Positions 56,720-64,000 of a stretch of DNA of 64,000 nucleotides are shown here, one piece after another (positions within the stretch are counted from its first letter, which is position 1; every line of letters begins with the position of its first letter). Where the stretch lies: assembly GCF_004803465.1 (NCBI RefSeq), contig NZ_SRSF01000001.1:1054501-1118500 (forward strand), in the 5' to 3' direction. The DNA is from Neolewinella litorea. GTDB lineage: Bacteria > Bacteroidota > Bacteroidia > Chitinophagales > Saprospiraceae. A program made the translations under genes and the position numbers. The notes beneath the pieces were generated by a model that worked only from the letters and a program-made list of their open reading frames with translations, made no database searches and was not told the DNA's origin.

Positions 56720-58996
56720 TTATTCCTGGATCATTTCCAGCAATTTACGCACCTGTTCGACAATGGAAACCTTGCGCTTGCCTTCTGTGGTGCGGTTGGC
56801 GGGCTGCAACTTGAGGCGGAAGAGGTACAGGCTGCGGGGCCCGAGAATGAATGGCTCGTCGGCCACATATTCCTTCGGTGCCGGCACCGCACTGGTGTGG
56901 GTGTCGACGAGCAATTCCCAGCGGGTAAATTCCCGGACGCCCGGCAGGTTAAATTCCACCCCTTCCCAGTATCCGTTGAGGATCATGAGAAAGATGTCGT
57001 CCTTGATTCTCCGACCGCGCTCGTCGTATTCGTCCATTCCCTCCCCGTTGAGGATCATGCCGATGCTGCGCTGGTTGCCATCGGCCCAGTTCTCGGCCGT
57101 CATTTCGTGTCCGGCGGGATTGAGCCACAGGATATCGCTGATGGCGGTATCCTTGATCTTGAGTCCGCTGAAGAAACGCCGACGGTGAAAGACCGGGTTC
57201 TCGCGGCGGAGGGTGATCAGGTACTGAGTGAAATCGTGCAGCGCCTTCTGGTCCTCGTCCCACTCCCAGTCAAACCAGCTGATGGGGTTGTCCTGGCAGT
57301 AGGCGTTATTGTTGCCCATCTGGGTGCGTCCGTATTCATCGCCCATACTGATCATCGGCACCCCCTGGCTGAAGAGCAGGGTGGCGAGCTGGTTGCGCTG
57401 CATACGCAGGCGCAGGGCCTGAATTTCCGGATCGTCGGTCGGGCCCTCTACGCCGCAGTTCCAGCTGCTGTTGTGGGATTCGCCGTCGTTGTTTTCCTCG
57501 CCGTTCGCCAGGTTATGCTTTTCGTTGTAGCTGTAAAGGTCACGCAGGGTAAAGCCGTCGTGGGCCGTGACGAAGTTGATGCTGGCCGCCGGCCGGCGGC
57601 CGCTCAGTTCGTACAGGTCGCTGCTGCCCGTAAGCCGGAACGCCAGGTCGGCTACGCCAGCGGCGTCGCCTTTCCAGAATTCACGGACGCTGTCGCGGTA
57701 CTTTCCGTTCCATTCCGACCACAGTACCGGGAAGGCCCCTACCTGGTAGCCGCCGGGACCTACGTCCCAGGGCTCGGCGATGAGTTTCACCTGACTGATA
57801 ATCGGGTCCTGGTGGATGGTGTCCAAGAAGGTGCTCAGTTTTCCTACTTCGTAGAGGCCGCGGGCCAGGGCACTGGCCAAATCAAAGCGGAAGCCGTCGA
57901 CGTGCATTTCCGTGACCCAGTAGCGGAGGCTGTCCATGACGAGCTGCAGGGAGCGGTTGTGGACCATGTTGACCGTGTTTCCGGTACCGGTATAGTCCAT
58001 GTAGAATTCCTTGCTGTCCTCCACCAGACGGTAGTAGGCCTGGTTGTCCAGTCCCTTCATCCCGAGCATGGGACCAAAGTGGTTGCCCTCGGCGGTGTGG
58101 TTGTAGACCACATCGAGGATCACCTCCAGTCCGGCCTTGTGCAGGGCCTTGACCATATCCTTGAATTCCTTTACCTGCTCACCGGCCCGGCCAGAGGCGG
58201 CGTAATCAGCGTGGGGGGCAAAGAAAGACTGGGAATTGTAGCCCCAGTAGTTGCGCAGGCCCTTGTCGACCAGGTGGCTGTCCTGCACGAAGTGGTGGAC
58301 GGGCATCAGTTCCACGGCTGTAATGCCGAGTTTCTTCAGATAGTCGATGATCACGGGATGCGCCAATCCGGCGTAGGTGCCGCGCAATTCTTCCGGTACG
58401 CCCGGGTGTTGCTCGGTGAGGCCCTTGACATGCATTTCGTAGATCACGGTCTCGTGCATGGGTCGTTCCAGCTGCTCGTCGCCTTCCCAGTCGTAGCTGG
58501 TATCGATCACTACTCCTTTGGTAATGTAGGGGGCGCTGTCTTGCGTGTCCTGGACCAGGTACCGCTCGGGATCTTCGTCCGTGATGGGGTACGGAAACAC
58601 GGCGCCGTGCCAGTCGATGGTACCGTCGATCGCCTTGGTGTAAGGATCGATAAGCAGTTTATGCGGATTGTAGAGTTTGCCTTCCTTGGGATTCCACTCG
58701 CCGTGGGCCCGGAATCCGTAACGCCATCCGGTCTCGAGATTGGGGATATAACAGTGCCATACCTGGTCGGTCTGCTCCATCATCTGTATCCGATAGGCTT
58801 CCACATTCGGTGTCTCGCGTCGGTACAGGCAAAGGTCCATGCGCGTAGCTCCCTCACTGAAAACGGCGAAGTTGGTTCCCTTTTTGGACCAGGTCGCACC
58901 CAGCGGATAGGGTCGCCCCGGCCAGATCTCGATATCCTCGAAAGACCCGTAGGGCTTTTTGATCTGTTGTTCCGCGATGGTCTTCTCTTTAGTCAT
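56720..58996 (-). CDS. glgX: Glycogen debranching enzyme GlgX
   Basis: A 758-residue GH13 subfamily 11 debranching enzyme/isoamylase. A CBM48 N-terminal domain (IWPGRPYPLGATWSKKGTNFAVFSEGATRMDLCLYR) precedes the barrel. Catalytic blocks are complete: MHVDGFRFDLASALARGLY (nucleophile Asp), KLIAEPWDVGPGGYQVGAFP (acid Glu) and INFVTAHDGFTLRDLYSYNEKHN (Asp). Other landmarks are VYNHTAEGNHFGPMLGMKGLDNQAYYRL and GVPMISMGDEYGRTQMGNNNAYCQDN. It hydrolyses alpha-1,6 branches left after phosphorylase. The C-terminus (LKLQPANRTTEGKRKVSIVEQVRKLLEMIQE) is a helical extension. Glycogen synthase or phosphorylase is not in this window. It lies upstream of the phosphoribosyltransferase gene. Confidence 0.96.
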   Translation of the reverse strand: MTKEKTIAEQQIKKPYGSFEDIEIWPGRPYPLGATWSKKGTNFAVFSEGATRMDLCLYRRETPNVEAYRIQMMEQTDQVWHCYIPNLETGWRYGFRAHGEWNPKEGKLYNPHKLLIDPYTKAIDGTIDWHGAVFPYPITDEDPERYLVQDTQDSAPYITKGVVIDTSYDWEGDEQLERPMHETVIYEMHVKGLTEQHPGVPEELRGTYAGLAHPVIIDYLKKLGITAVELMPVHHFVQDSHLVDKGLRNYWGYNSQSFFAPHADYAASGRAGEQVKEFKDMVKALHKAGLEVILDVVYNHTAEGNHFGPMLGMKGLDNQAYYRLVEDSKEFYMDYTGTGNTVNMVHNRSLQLVMDSLRYWVTEMHVDGFRFDLASALARGLYEVGKLSTFLDTIHQDPIISQVKLIAEPWDVGPGGYQVGAFPVLWSEWNGKYRDSVREFWKGDAAGVADLAFRLTGSSDLYELSGRRPAASINFVTAHDGFTLRDLYSYNEKHNLANGEENNDGESHNSSWNCGVEGPTDDPEIQALRLRMQRNQLATLLFSQGVPMISMGDEYGRTQMGNNNAYCQDNPISWFDWEWDEDQKALHDFTQYLITLRRENPVFHRRRFFSGLKIKDTAISDILWLNPAGHEMTAENWADGNQRSIGMILNGEGMDEYDERGRRIKDDIFLMILNGYWEGVEFNLPGVREFTRWELLVDTHTSAVPAPKEYVADEPFILGPRSLYLFRLKLQPANRTTEGKRKVSIVEQVRKLLEMIQE

Positions 58997-59131
58997 ATAG
59001 CTTTATTTGTCAGCAGTTGCTGGAACCGCCGACCCGGGGAGTAATCGGATATTTCGTAAAAGGGTTTTCAGGATAACCCCACCTGCTACCTCCGCGTTCA
59101 CGCGCGTGGTTAGCTAACGCAACTTAGCCTA

Positions 59132-59491
59132 CTAGTAACTGCCACCGGCCAGCATGACCAGCGTACAGCCGTGGACCACCTCAATGCCGTTCTCCCGGGC
59201 CAATCGGCCGAGTTCGGGATTTTCGGTGCCGGGATTAAAGATGATCCGACGGGGCGCCACGCGCAGCAGCCAGTCGTAGTATTCCGGCTGGTGCTGGGGG
59301 CCGACGTAAAGCGTCACGGTGTCAATTTCCGGAACGTCAGGCTTGCCGTGCAGGATCTCGCGGCCCTGGACGCGACCGTGTTTGACGCCGACGGGGACGA
59401 TCTCGTGGCCCCGGGAAGCGAGGCGTTCGGCGGCGAGGTAAGCATATCTGGAGGGGTTGGGCGTGGCGCCCAGAATCAAGGTAGTCTTCAC
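59132..59491 (-). CDS. CoA-binding protein
   Basis: A 119-residue soluble CoA-binding (YccU-type) protein with a Rossmann-like fold. The GTG at 59491 is chosen because the domain starts there (KTTLILGATPNPSRYAYLAAERLASRGHEIVPVGVKHGRV); the frame is open further upstream but that part looks non-coding and spans a GC-rich repeat copy. Motifs are LGATPNPSRYAY near the N-terminus, EIDTVTLYVGPQHQPEYYDWLLRVAPRRIIFNPGTENPEL and the closing VVHGCTLVMLAGGSY. It resembles the nucleotide-binding N-terminal domain of succinyl-CoA synthetase alpha but has no catalytic domain. Function unknown. Confidence 0.85.
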   Translation of the reverse strand: MKTTLILGATPNPSRYAYLAAERLASRGHEIVPVGVKHGRVQGREILHGKPDVPEIDTVTLYVGPQHQPEYYDWLLRVAPRRIIFNPGTENPELGRLARENGIEVVHGCTLVMLAGGSY

Positions 59492-59536
59492 GGTCAGGGT
59501 TACATTCAGTACGTATTCCCGTAAGCAACAGTGCAA

Positions 59537-59555
59537 GGCACCCGCTTGTGCTGCT
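59537..59555 (+). repeat. Diverged GC-rich dispersed element
   Basis: Text is ggcacccgcttgtgctgct, sharing the GGCACCCGC head only. A second, closer copy is 16 nt downstream. Confidence 0.3.
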
Positions 59556-59570
59556 TCCGGGAGAAAGCCC

Positions 59571-59589
59571 GGCACCCGCACGCCGCTGG
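59571..59589 (+). repeat. GC-rich dispersed element in an intergenic gap
   Basis: Text is ggcacccgcacgccgctgg, in the 109-base gap between the CoA-binding and MarC genes. Confidence 0.45.
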
Positions 59590-59600
59590 CCGCCCGAATG

Positions 59601-60251
59601 CTACTTGCGCATCAGTTCCACCTGGGGCCAGATGTCGCCGACCAGGCTCACGAGTCCGTAGATGAGCAACTGGATGCCGATGGCCATGACCAGAAAGCCC
59701 ATGATGCGGCTGAGGGCCGAAAGACCCGCCCGGCCGAGCAAACGGAAGAGCAAGGGCGCGTACTGCAGGGTGATGAACACCAGCACTGCCATGACGACCA
59801 CCACGCCGACAATAAGCAGGCTAACGTCCCAACCCGGCTCGCCCGCCGATAGACCGATCAGCAGCGAGATGCTGCCGGGTCCGGAAAGCATAGGCATGGC
59901 CATCGGGGTAAAACTGATGTCCTCCTTGGCCTGGGCCTCCTCCTCAATCTGGTGGCTGATGCGGCGGCGCTCGAACTTGCTGTTGAGCAATCCGTAGCCG
60001 CTGTTGATGATGATCAGGCCGCCGGCAATCTGCAGGGCGTTCAGGGAGATCCCGAAGAAATTGAGAATGACTGAGCCGGCAAAGAAGAAGGTGATCAGGA
60101 TCACCATAAAGTACAGAGCCGTACGCCGGGCGGTATTCGACCGCTCGGCGTGGCTGTAATCGTTGGTCAGGGTGAGGTACATAGGTACCGCACCGAAGGG
60201 GTTAACCACCGAAAACAGCGAACCCAGCGTAGCGAAGAAGAAGCTAATCAT
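59601..60251 (-). CDS. MarC family integral-membrane protein
   Basis: A 216-residue protein of the MarC/NAAT family with six membrane helices: MISFFFATLGSLFSVVNPFGAVPMYLTLTND (the conserved VNPxGAxP motif), TALYFMVILITFFFAGSVILNFFG, LQIAGGLIIINSGYGLL, the soluble loop with FTPMAMPMLSGPGSISLLIGLS (PMAxPxLxGPG motif), VSLLIVGVVVVMAVLVFITLQYA, and LSRIMGFLVMAIGIQLLIYGL. Length and motifs are normal. Despite older names, an antibiotic-resistance role is not established. It lies 34 nt after the preceding small gene on the same strand. Confidence 0.93.
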   Translation of the reverse strand: MISFFFATLGSLFSVVNPFGAVPMYLTLTNDYSHAERSNTARRTALYFMVILITFFFAGSVILNFFGISLNALQIAGGLIIINSGYGLLNSKFERRRISHQIEEEAQAKEDISFTPMAMPMLSGPGSISLLIGLSAGEPGWDVSLLIVGVVVVMAVLVFITLQYAPLLFRLLGRAGLSALSRIMGFLVMAIGIQLLIYGLVSLVGDIWPQVELMRK

Positions 60252-60285
60252 ACGGCCAAGAACGCCTCGCCGTCGGGCAAGTTGC

Positions 60286-60591
60286 CTACCCGCCCCGCCG
60301 CCACCGAAGGGACTGCTCGTTAAGGATTTTGCAGGTCACGGGGTCGGCCAATACTTGCTTGCCCAGGTCGATGGCCCGTCGCAATTGCGTTTCGTTCAGT
60401 TGACGGATGGCGGCTTTTTTGGGATCGAGCACCCGCTGCCACTTTTCGGAAAATAAGTTGTCGTAGACCACCCGCAGGAAACAGTGGTTGTGAACAATGG
60501 GGTAGCCGCCCAGGCGTGCCGCCGCGGGGAAATGGTAGTTGGCAAGCTCGAGTAATTCCCGCCGAAGTTGGTCTGTGCGATCGCGCTCCAT
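60286..60591 (-). CDS. Small conserved protein of unknown function
   Basis: A 101-residue soluble protein. It reads ELLELANYHFPAAARLGGYPIVHNHCFLRVVYDNLFSEKWQRVLDPKKAAIRQLNETQLRRAIDLGKQVLADPVTCKILNEQSLRWR, a pattern seen in Bacteroidota proteins that are sometimes annotated as acetyltransferase; I see no GNAT acetyl-CoA motif to support that name. The conserved HNHCFLRVVYDN block suggests a metal- or nucleotide-binding site. It precedes marC by 34 nt. Confidence 0.7.
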   Translation of the reverse strand: MERDRTDQLRRELLELANYHFPAAARLGGYPIVHNHCFLRVVYDNLFSEKWQRVLDPKKAAIRQLNETQLRRAIDLGKQVLADPVTCKILNEQSLRWRRGG

Positions 60592-60676
60592 AGTCGGTTA
60601 CCTGATGACGGGGGAAAAAGCCCTCCGGACACCAACGCCGGAATAGGAAGCCACCGTCTACCCGGTAAAGTCCGGC

Positions 60677-61462
60677 GTGCCCAAACTGTTCATCATCACC
60701 TTGCTCCTCGCTTCCGCCTACGGCCACACCTGCAGTTGGGTAAACTCCAACACCTTCTGCGGGCAGGCGGAGAAACTCGCCGCAGAAGGCGCTGCGGGAC
60801 AGGCCATTGTCCGGTTGCAGGGCGAAGCCGTACGGTGGGAGGAAAAGGTTGACGGCACCTTCTACGCCCCGGTATTCCGGGTGCGCATCCTACGTTCGGA
60901 GGCGGGCCCGTTCCGCACGGGGGAAGTGATCTACCTCTGGTCGGGCGACGCGTGGGACTGCAACGGTCCCATCGACTACCTCGAGCCGGGGGAGGAATAC
61001 CTGGTGGGATTCCCCGCGGTGCCCACCGACCGCACATCGGTGACGGAACTGGCTCCGAATACTCCTGAAGGGCTATACACCCTCTGGGGCTTCGGCGGGC
61101 TGGTTCACCGCATCTACGAGCGCGACGGGCAAGACGTGGTTCATCCGGTGGAGTTCGACGGCAAGGCGGTGACCGTCGACCGGCTTTTGGCGCACATCGC
61201 TCCCTGCCACGGCGGCATCGATCCACAACTCGCGCTGTTCCCCAACCCGGCCAAGGAATGGGTGCGAGCCACCTTCCCCGAACAGCGGGTACTGGGCGCC
61301 GACGTATTCGACGGGCGGGGACGGCTGGTCGCTACCGGTCTTTCCGCTGTCGGGCCCACCACCCTACTGACGATCGACGTACGGAACTGGCCGGCGGGCA
61401 TGTACTACCTCTCCCTCAGGTTGGAGGACGCGCTGTACCGCCGCCGGTTTTTGGTGCACTAG
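60677..61462 (+). CDS. Secreted protein with type IX (Por) sorting domain
   Basis: A 261-residue exported protein starting at a GTG (PKLFIITLLLASAYGHT, a short signal peptide). Residues about 18-120 form a small beta-domain with four cysteines (CSWVNSNTFC, WDCNG and a later IAPCHGG), resembling netrin/TIMP-like folds (GQAIVRLQGEAVRWEEKVDGTFYAPVFRVRILRSEAGPFRTGEVIYLWSG). The C-terminus (LALFPNPAKEWVRATFPEQRVLGADVFDGRGRLVATG, NWPAGMYYLSLRLEDALYRRRFLVH) is a clear T9SS type A sorting domain. The cargo function is unknown. Its stop overlaps the stop of the convergent thiolase gene by 4 nt. Confidence 0.9.
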   Translation: MPKLFIITLLLASAYGHTCSWVNSNTFCGQAEKLAAEGAAGQAIVRLQGEAVRWEEKVDGTFYAPVFRVRILRSEAGPFRTGEVIYLWSGDAWDCNGPIDYLEPGEEYLVGFPAVPTDRTSVTELAPNTPEGLYTLWGFGGLVHRIYERDGQDVVHPVEFDGKAVTVDRLLAHIAPCHGGIDPQLALFPNPAKEWVRATFPEQRVLGADVFDGRGRLVATGLSAVGPTTLLTIDVRNWPAGMYYLSLRLEDALYRRRFLVH

Positions 61463-62631
61463 AGTCGCTCGTAGATGCCCGCAATACCCTGGCCGCCGCC
61501 CACGCAGGCGGTCACCATGCCGTACTTCAGGTCGCGCCGCTTCATTTCGTTGAGCAACTGGATGGATAGCTTCGCACCGGTACAACCCAGGGGGTGTCCA
61601 AGTGCGATGGCCCCGCCGTTGACATTGACAATCTCCGGGTCGATGCCCACTTCACGGATTACGGCCAGGGCCTGGGTAGCGAATGCTTCGTTGAGCTCCA
61701 CCAGACCGATGTCCTGCAACTGCAGTCCGGCCTGCTTGAGGGCCTTGGGGATGGCTACGCACGGACCGATGCCCATGTAAAGGGGGTCGACGCCGCCTAC
61801 CGAACAGCTCACCAGGCGGGCGATGGGCTCCAGGCCAAGTTGCTTGACCATCTCGCCACTCATCACGATGACGAAAGCTACGCCGTCGCTGGTCTGACTG
61901 CTGTTGCCGGCGGTCACTACCCCGCCCTGCTGGAATACGGGGCGCAACTTGCTCAGCGCTTCCATGCTGGTGGACCGGCGTACGCCTTCATCGACGGCCA
62001 CGGTATGGCTGCTGGTCTGCCGCTTGCCGTCCTGCACGAACACCTCCTCTACCTCAATGGGCAGGATCTCGTCCGCGAAGCGCCCGGCATCGATGGCGGC
62101 CGCGGCCCTTTCGTGGCTGCGCACCGCGAACTGGTCGGCTTCCTCCCGGCTCACGTTATACTTTTTGGCCACCGCCTCGGCGGTGATGCCCATGCTCACG
62201 ACGTAGTCGGGAGTGGTACTGGCCACCTCGTAGCTAGGGGCCAGCTTGTAGCCCGTCATCGGGATCTGGCTCATGCTCTCGGCACCGCCGGCCACGAAAC
62301 ATTCCCCCATGCCGGCCTTGATCTTGGCCACGGCCATGGCGATGGTCTCGAGTCCGCTGGCGCAGTAGCGGTTGACGGTGACGCCGGGAACGGATTTACC
62401 CAGGGCGCGCAGACTGATCTGGCGGCCGACCTGCAGGCCCTGCTCTCCTTCGGGATTGGCACAGCCCACGAGCACGTCGTCGACTACCTGGGGGTCGATC
62501 TTCTCGTTGCGTTCGAACAGGCCCTGAATGACCCGTACGGCGAGGTCGTCGGACCGGAAATTCTTGAATCCGCCGCGACCGGCTTTGCCTACCGCGCTGC
62601 GCAGGCCGCTGACTATATATGCTTCTTTCAT
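61459..62631 (-). CDS. Acetyl-CoA C-acyltransferase (thiolase)
   Basis: A 390-residue degradative thiolase (FadA/acetyl-CoA acetyltransferase type), which removes acetyl-CoA from 3-ketoacyl-CoA. The nucleophile is Cys90 in VTVNRYCASGLETIAMA; His346 is in GGAIALGHPLGCTGAKL and the second cysteine is Cys376 in TACVGGGQGIAGIYE. The start MKEAYIVSGLRSAVGKAGRGGFKNFRSDDLAV is the normal one. It lies 26 nt after the multifunctional enzyme gene on the same strand, giving the beta-oxidation pair seen in many Bacteroidota. Confidence 0.95.
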   Translation of the reverse strand: MKEAYIVSGLRSAVGKAGRGGFKNFRSDDLAVRVIQGLFERNEKIDPQVVDDVLVGCANPEGEQGLQVGRQISLRALGKSVPGVTVNRYCASGLETIAMAVAKIKAGMGECFVAGGAESMSQIPMTGYKLAPSYEVASTTPDYVVSMGITAEAVAKKYNVSREEADQFAVRSHERAAAAIDAGRFADEILPIEVEEVFVQDGKRQTSSHTVAVDEGVRRSTSMEALSKLRPVFQQGGVVTAGNSSQTSDGVAFVIVMSGEMVKQLGLEPIARLVSCSVGGVDPLYMGIGPCVAIPKALKQAGLQLQDIGLVELNEAFATQALAVIREVGIDPEIVNVNGGAIALGHPLGCTGAKLSIQLLNEMKRRDLKYGMVTACVGGGQGIAGIYERL

Positions 62632-62657
62632 GGTATTGACTTCTTTGGTTAGGAGGG

Positions 62658-64000
62658 CTAGTTGCGCAGCGGTTTGTTGGTTTGCAACATATGCTGGATG
62701 CGCTCCAGGGTTTTCTGTTCGCCGCAGAGGCTGAGGAAGGCCTCCCGCTCGATGTCGAGCAGGTACTGCTCACTTACCTGCTGGGTTCCGGTCAGGTCGC
62801 CGCCGCACAGAACCCACGCCAGCTTTTTCGCGATCTTGATGTCGTGGTCGCTGGCGTAGCGCCCGCGCCGCAGTTCGTTGGCGGCGGCGTAGAGGGCTGC
62901 CAGTCCGCCCCGCCCGAGCACGGTGATGTCCTCGCGCTGCCGGGGCATGGTGTAGCCGTCGTCGGCCAGGTCCAGCACCATACGCTTGGCTTCGGTGAGG
63001 TTACGGTCCTTGTTGATGACCACCTTGTCGCGGCCCTCGATGAGGTAGCCGTAATTGTAGCCTTCGTAGGCGCTGGTGGAGACCGATGCCATGGCGATGG
63101 TCTTGAAGCGGTCGATCAGGGTGGGGATCATCACGTCGCCTTCGAAGAAGCTGTCGCTCGTCCGCAGGGCGAACTCCTTGGTGCCCGCGCCGGCCGGGAT
63201 CACGCCGATGCCGGCCTCAACCAGGCCGATGTAACTCTCCGCCGCCACGGCCGCGCCGTCGCAGTGCATGAGGCTCTCGCACCCGCCGCCGAAGACGTAG
63301 CCCTGGGTGGCGGCCACTACCGGGATGGCCGAGTAGCGCAGGCGCATCACGCTTTGCTGAAAAAGGTTAACGGCCATGTTCAGTTCCTCGAATTCCTGCT
63401 GGTAGGCCAGTTGGGCGATCATCATCAGGTTGGCGCCCACGCTGAAGTTGTCGGCGTTGTTGCCGAGCACCATCCCGCGCCAGCCTTCTTCCTCGAGTTT
63501 GGTGATGGCTTCCTGGTATCCGCGCAGTACGCCTTCGCCGATGCTGTTGTAGGCACTGGTAAATTCCAGACAGGCTACCCCGTCGCCGATGTCGTGCAGG
63601 GTCACCTCGCTGTTTTGGTACACGGGCTTCTGGTCGCGCAGGTTATCCAGGATGATGAAGGCTTCCGTACCGGGTTTGACGCGGTACGACTTGCTCTGCT
63701 GGTCGTAGTACTTCAGTTGCCCGCCTTCCTGCTTGTAGAAGCTGTCGTGACCGGCCGCCTGCATATCCCGCACCCACTGGGGGATGGTGGCACCGTCGGC
63801 TTCAGCGGCGTCGATGCCCGCCTGCAGTCCCACGGTATCCCAATATTGGAACGGCCCCATCTTCCAGGCATAGCCCGCCCGCATGGCGTCGTCGATGCTG
63901 TAGAGGTTGTCGCTGATCTCGGGGATCCGGTTGGCGGAGTAGGCGAACAGGCCGGCCAGCATGCGGCGGACGAACTCCCCGCCTTTATCGTCGGCTTCAA
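62658..64000 (-). CDS. 3-Hydroxyacyl-CoA dehydrogenase/enoyl-CoA hydratase fusion, C-terminal part
   Basis: The frame is open from the window edge, giving about 447 residues of a longer protein. It starts within the end of the 3-hydroxyacyl-CoA dehydrogenase domain (EADDKGGEFVRRMLAGLFAYSANRIPEISDNLYSIDDAMRAGYAWKMGPFQYWD) and contains the C-terminal enoyl-CoA hydratase domain (VTLHDIGDGVACLEFTSAYNSIGEGVLRGYQEAITKLEEEGWRGMVLGNNADNFSVGANL, then CESLMHCDGAAVAAESYIGLVEAGIGVIPAGAGTKEFALR). The order dehydrogenase first, hydratase last matches the FadN type. It catalyses the hydration and oxidation steps of beta-oxidation before the thiolase gene downstream. The N-terminus lies to the right of the window. 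Confidence 0.92.
   Translation of the reverse strand, partial: EADDKGGEFVRRMLAGLFAYSANRIPEISDNLYSIDDAMRAGYAWKMGPFQYWDTVGLQAGIDAAEADGATIPQWVRDMQAAGHDSFYKQEGGQLKYYDQQSKSYRVKPGTEAFIILDNLRDQKPVYQNSEVTLHDIGDGVACLEFTSAYNSIGEGVLRGYQEAITKLEEEGWRGMVLGNNADNFSVGANLMMIAQLAYQQEFEELNMAVNLFQQSVMRLRYSAIPVVAATQGYVFGGGCESLMHCDGAAVAAESYIGLVEAGIGVIPAGAGTKEFALRTSDSFFEGDVMIPTLIDRFKTIAMASVSTSAYEGYNYGYLIEGRDKVVINKDRNLTEAKRMVLDLADDGYTMPRQREDITVLGRGGLAALYAAANELRRGRYASDHDIKIAKKLAWVLCGGDLTGTQQVSEQYLLDIEREAFLSLCGEQKTLERIQHMLQTNKPLRN

Overview
The window is about 60% GC, almost entirely coding, and carries no RNA genes, insertion sequences, prophage or CRISPR arrays that I can see. It looks like chromosomal DNA of a high-GC Bacteroidota, most likely class Saprospiria (Lewinella-like; the genus is an inference). 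The reasons are a gldH gliding lipoprotein gene, a protein with a C-terminal type IX secretion (Por) sorting domain, a DUF4856-imelysin-HTTM-TonB receptor iron operon, an Fe-S photolyase, and Bacteroidota-type -7 promoter elements (TAnnTTTG and close variants) about 5-25 nt before many start codons.

Layout. 1-217 is the start of a minus-strand exported protein cut by the window edge. 322-9466 is a minus-strand run for extracytoplasmic sugar processing: GH78 alpha-L-rhamnosidase, a DUF6807-ThuA fusion, two Gfo/Idh/MocA oxidoreductases and an M20 hydrolase. 9706-11153 is a translationally coupled pair of a half-size solute-binding lipoprotein and a cation-diffusion-facilitator transporter. 11185-16369 holds a GH16 glucanase, a luciferase-like flavin oxidoreductase, a tandem pair of DUF4239 membrane proteins, a DUF3891 protein and a Dabb lipoprotein. 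16504-20938 is a three-gene run of a large coiled-coil AAA-type ATPase, an MscS-like membrane protein and a CPA-type antiporter. 21057-23805 has an alpha/beta hydrolase, MurQ and a Nudix/winged-helix protein.

23950-26889 is grpE-dnaJ followed by a coupled gldH and an exported protein. 27017-31025 has an SDR dehydrogenase, an O-antigen-ligase-like protein, pheS and a UbiA prenyltransferase. 31181-35125 is an envelope/signalling run: LVIVD-repeat lipoprotein, secreted protein, sigma factor, and a membrane-anchored protein ending in a predicted beta-barrel. 35316-45694 is mostly housekeeping (acyl-CoA thioesterase, exonuclease III, cysteine desulfurase, gatB, Fe-S photolyase, sucC) but includes a clearly lower-GC cysteine-peptidase-like gene (37025-38050) and a GH13-like enzyme whose expected nucleophile is a lysine. 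46487-49993 is pyruvate carboxylase. 50191-56210 is the iron operon. 56224-64000 has a phosphoribosyltransferase-glgX pair, CoA-binding, MarC and small proteins, a type IX cargo protein, and thiolase plus the end of a fused hydroxyacyl-CoA dehydrogenase/enoyl-CoA hydratase.

No gene-free stretch exceeds 300 bases. Short intergenic gaps repeatedly carry a GC-rich element close to GGCACCCGCGCGCCGCCGCC. The least explained items are the ATPase/MscS/antiporter module, the low-GC PLAT-like/papain-like protein, the GH13-like protein without its usual nucleophile, the dispersed GC-rich repeat, and alternative hairpins just before gatB.
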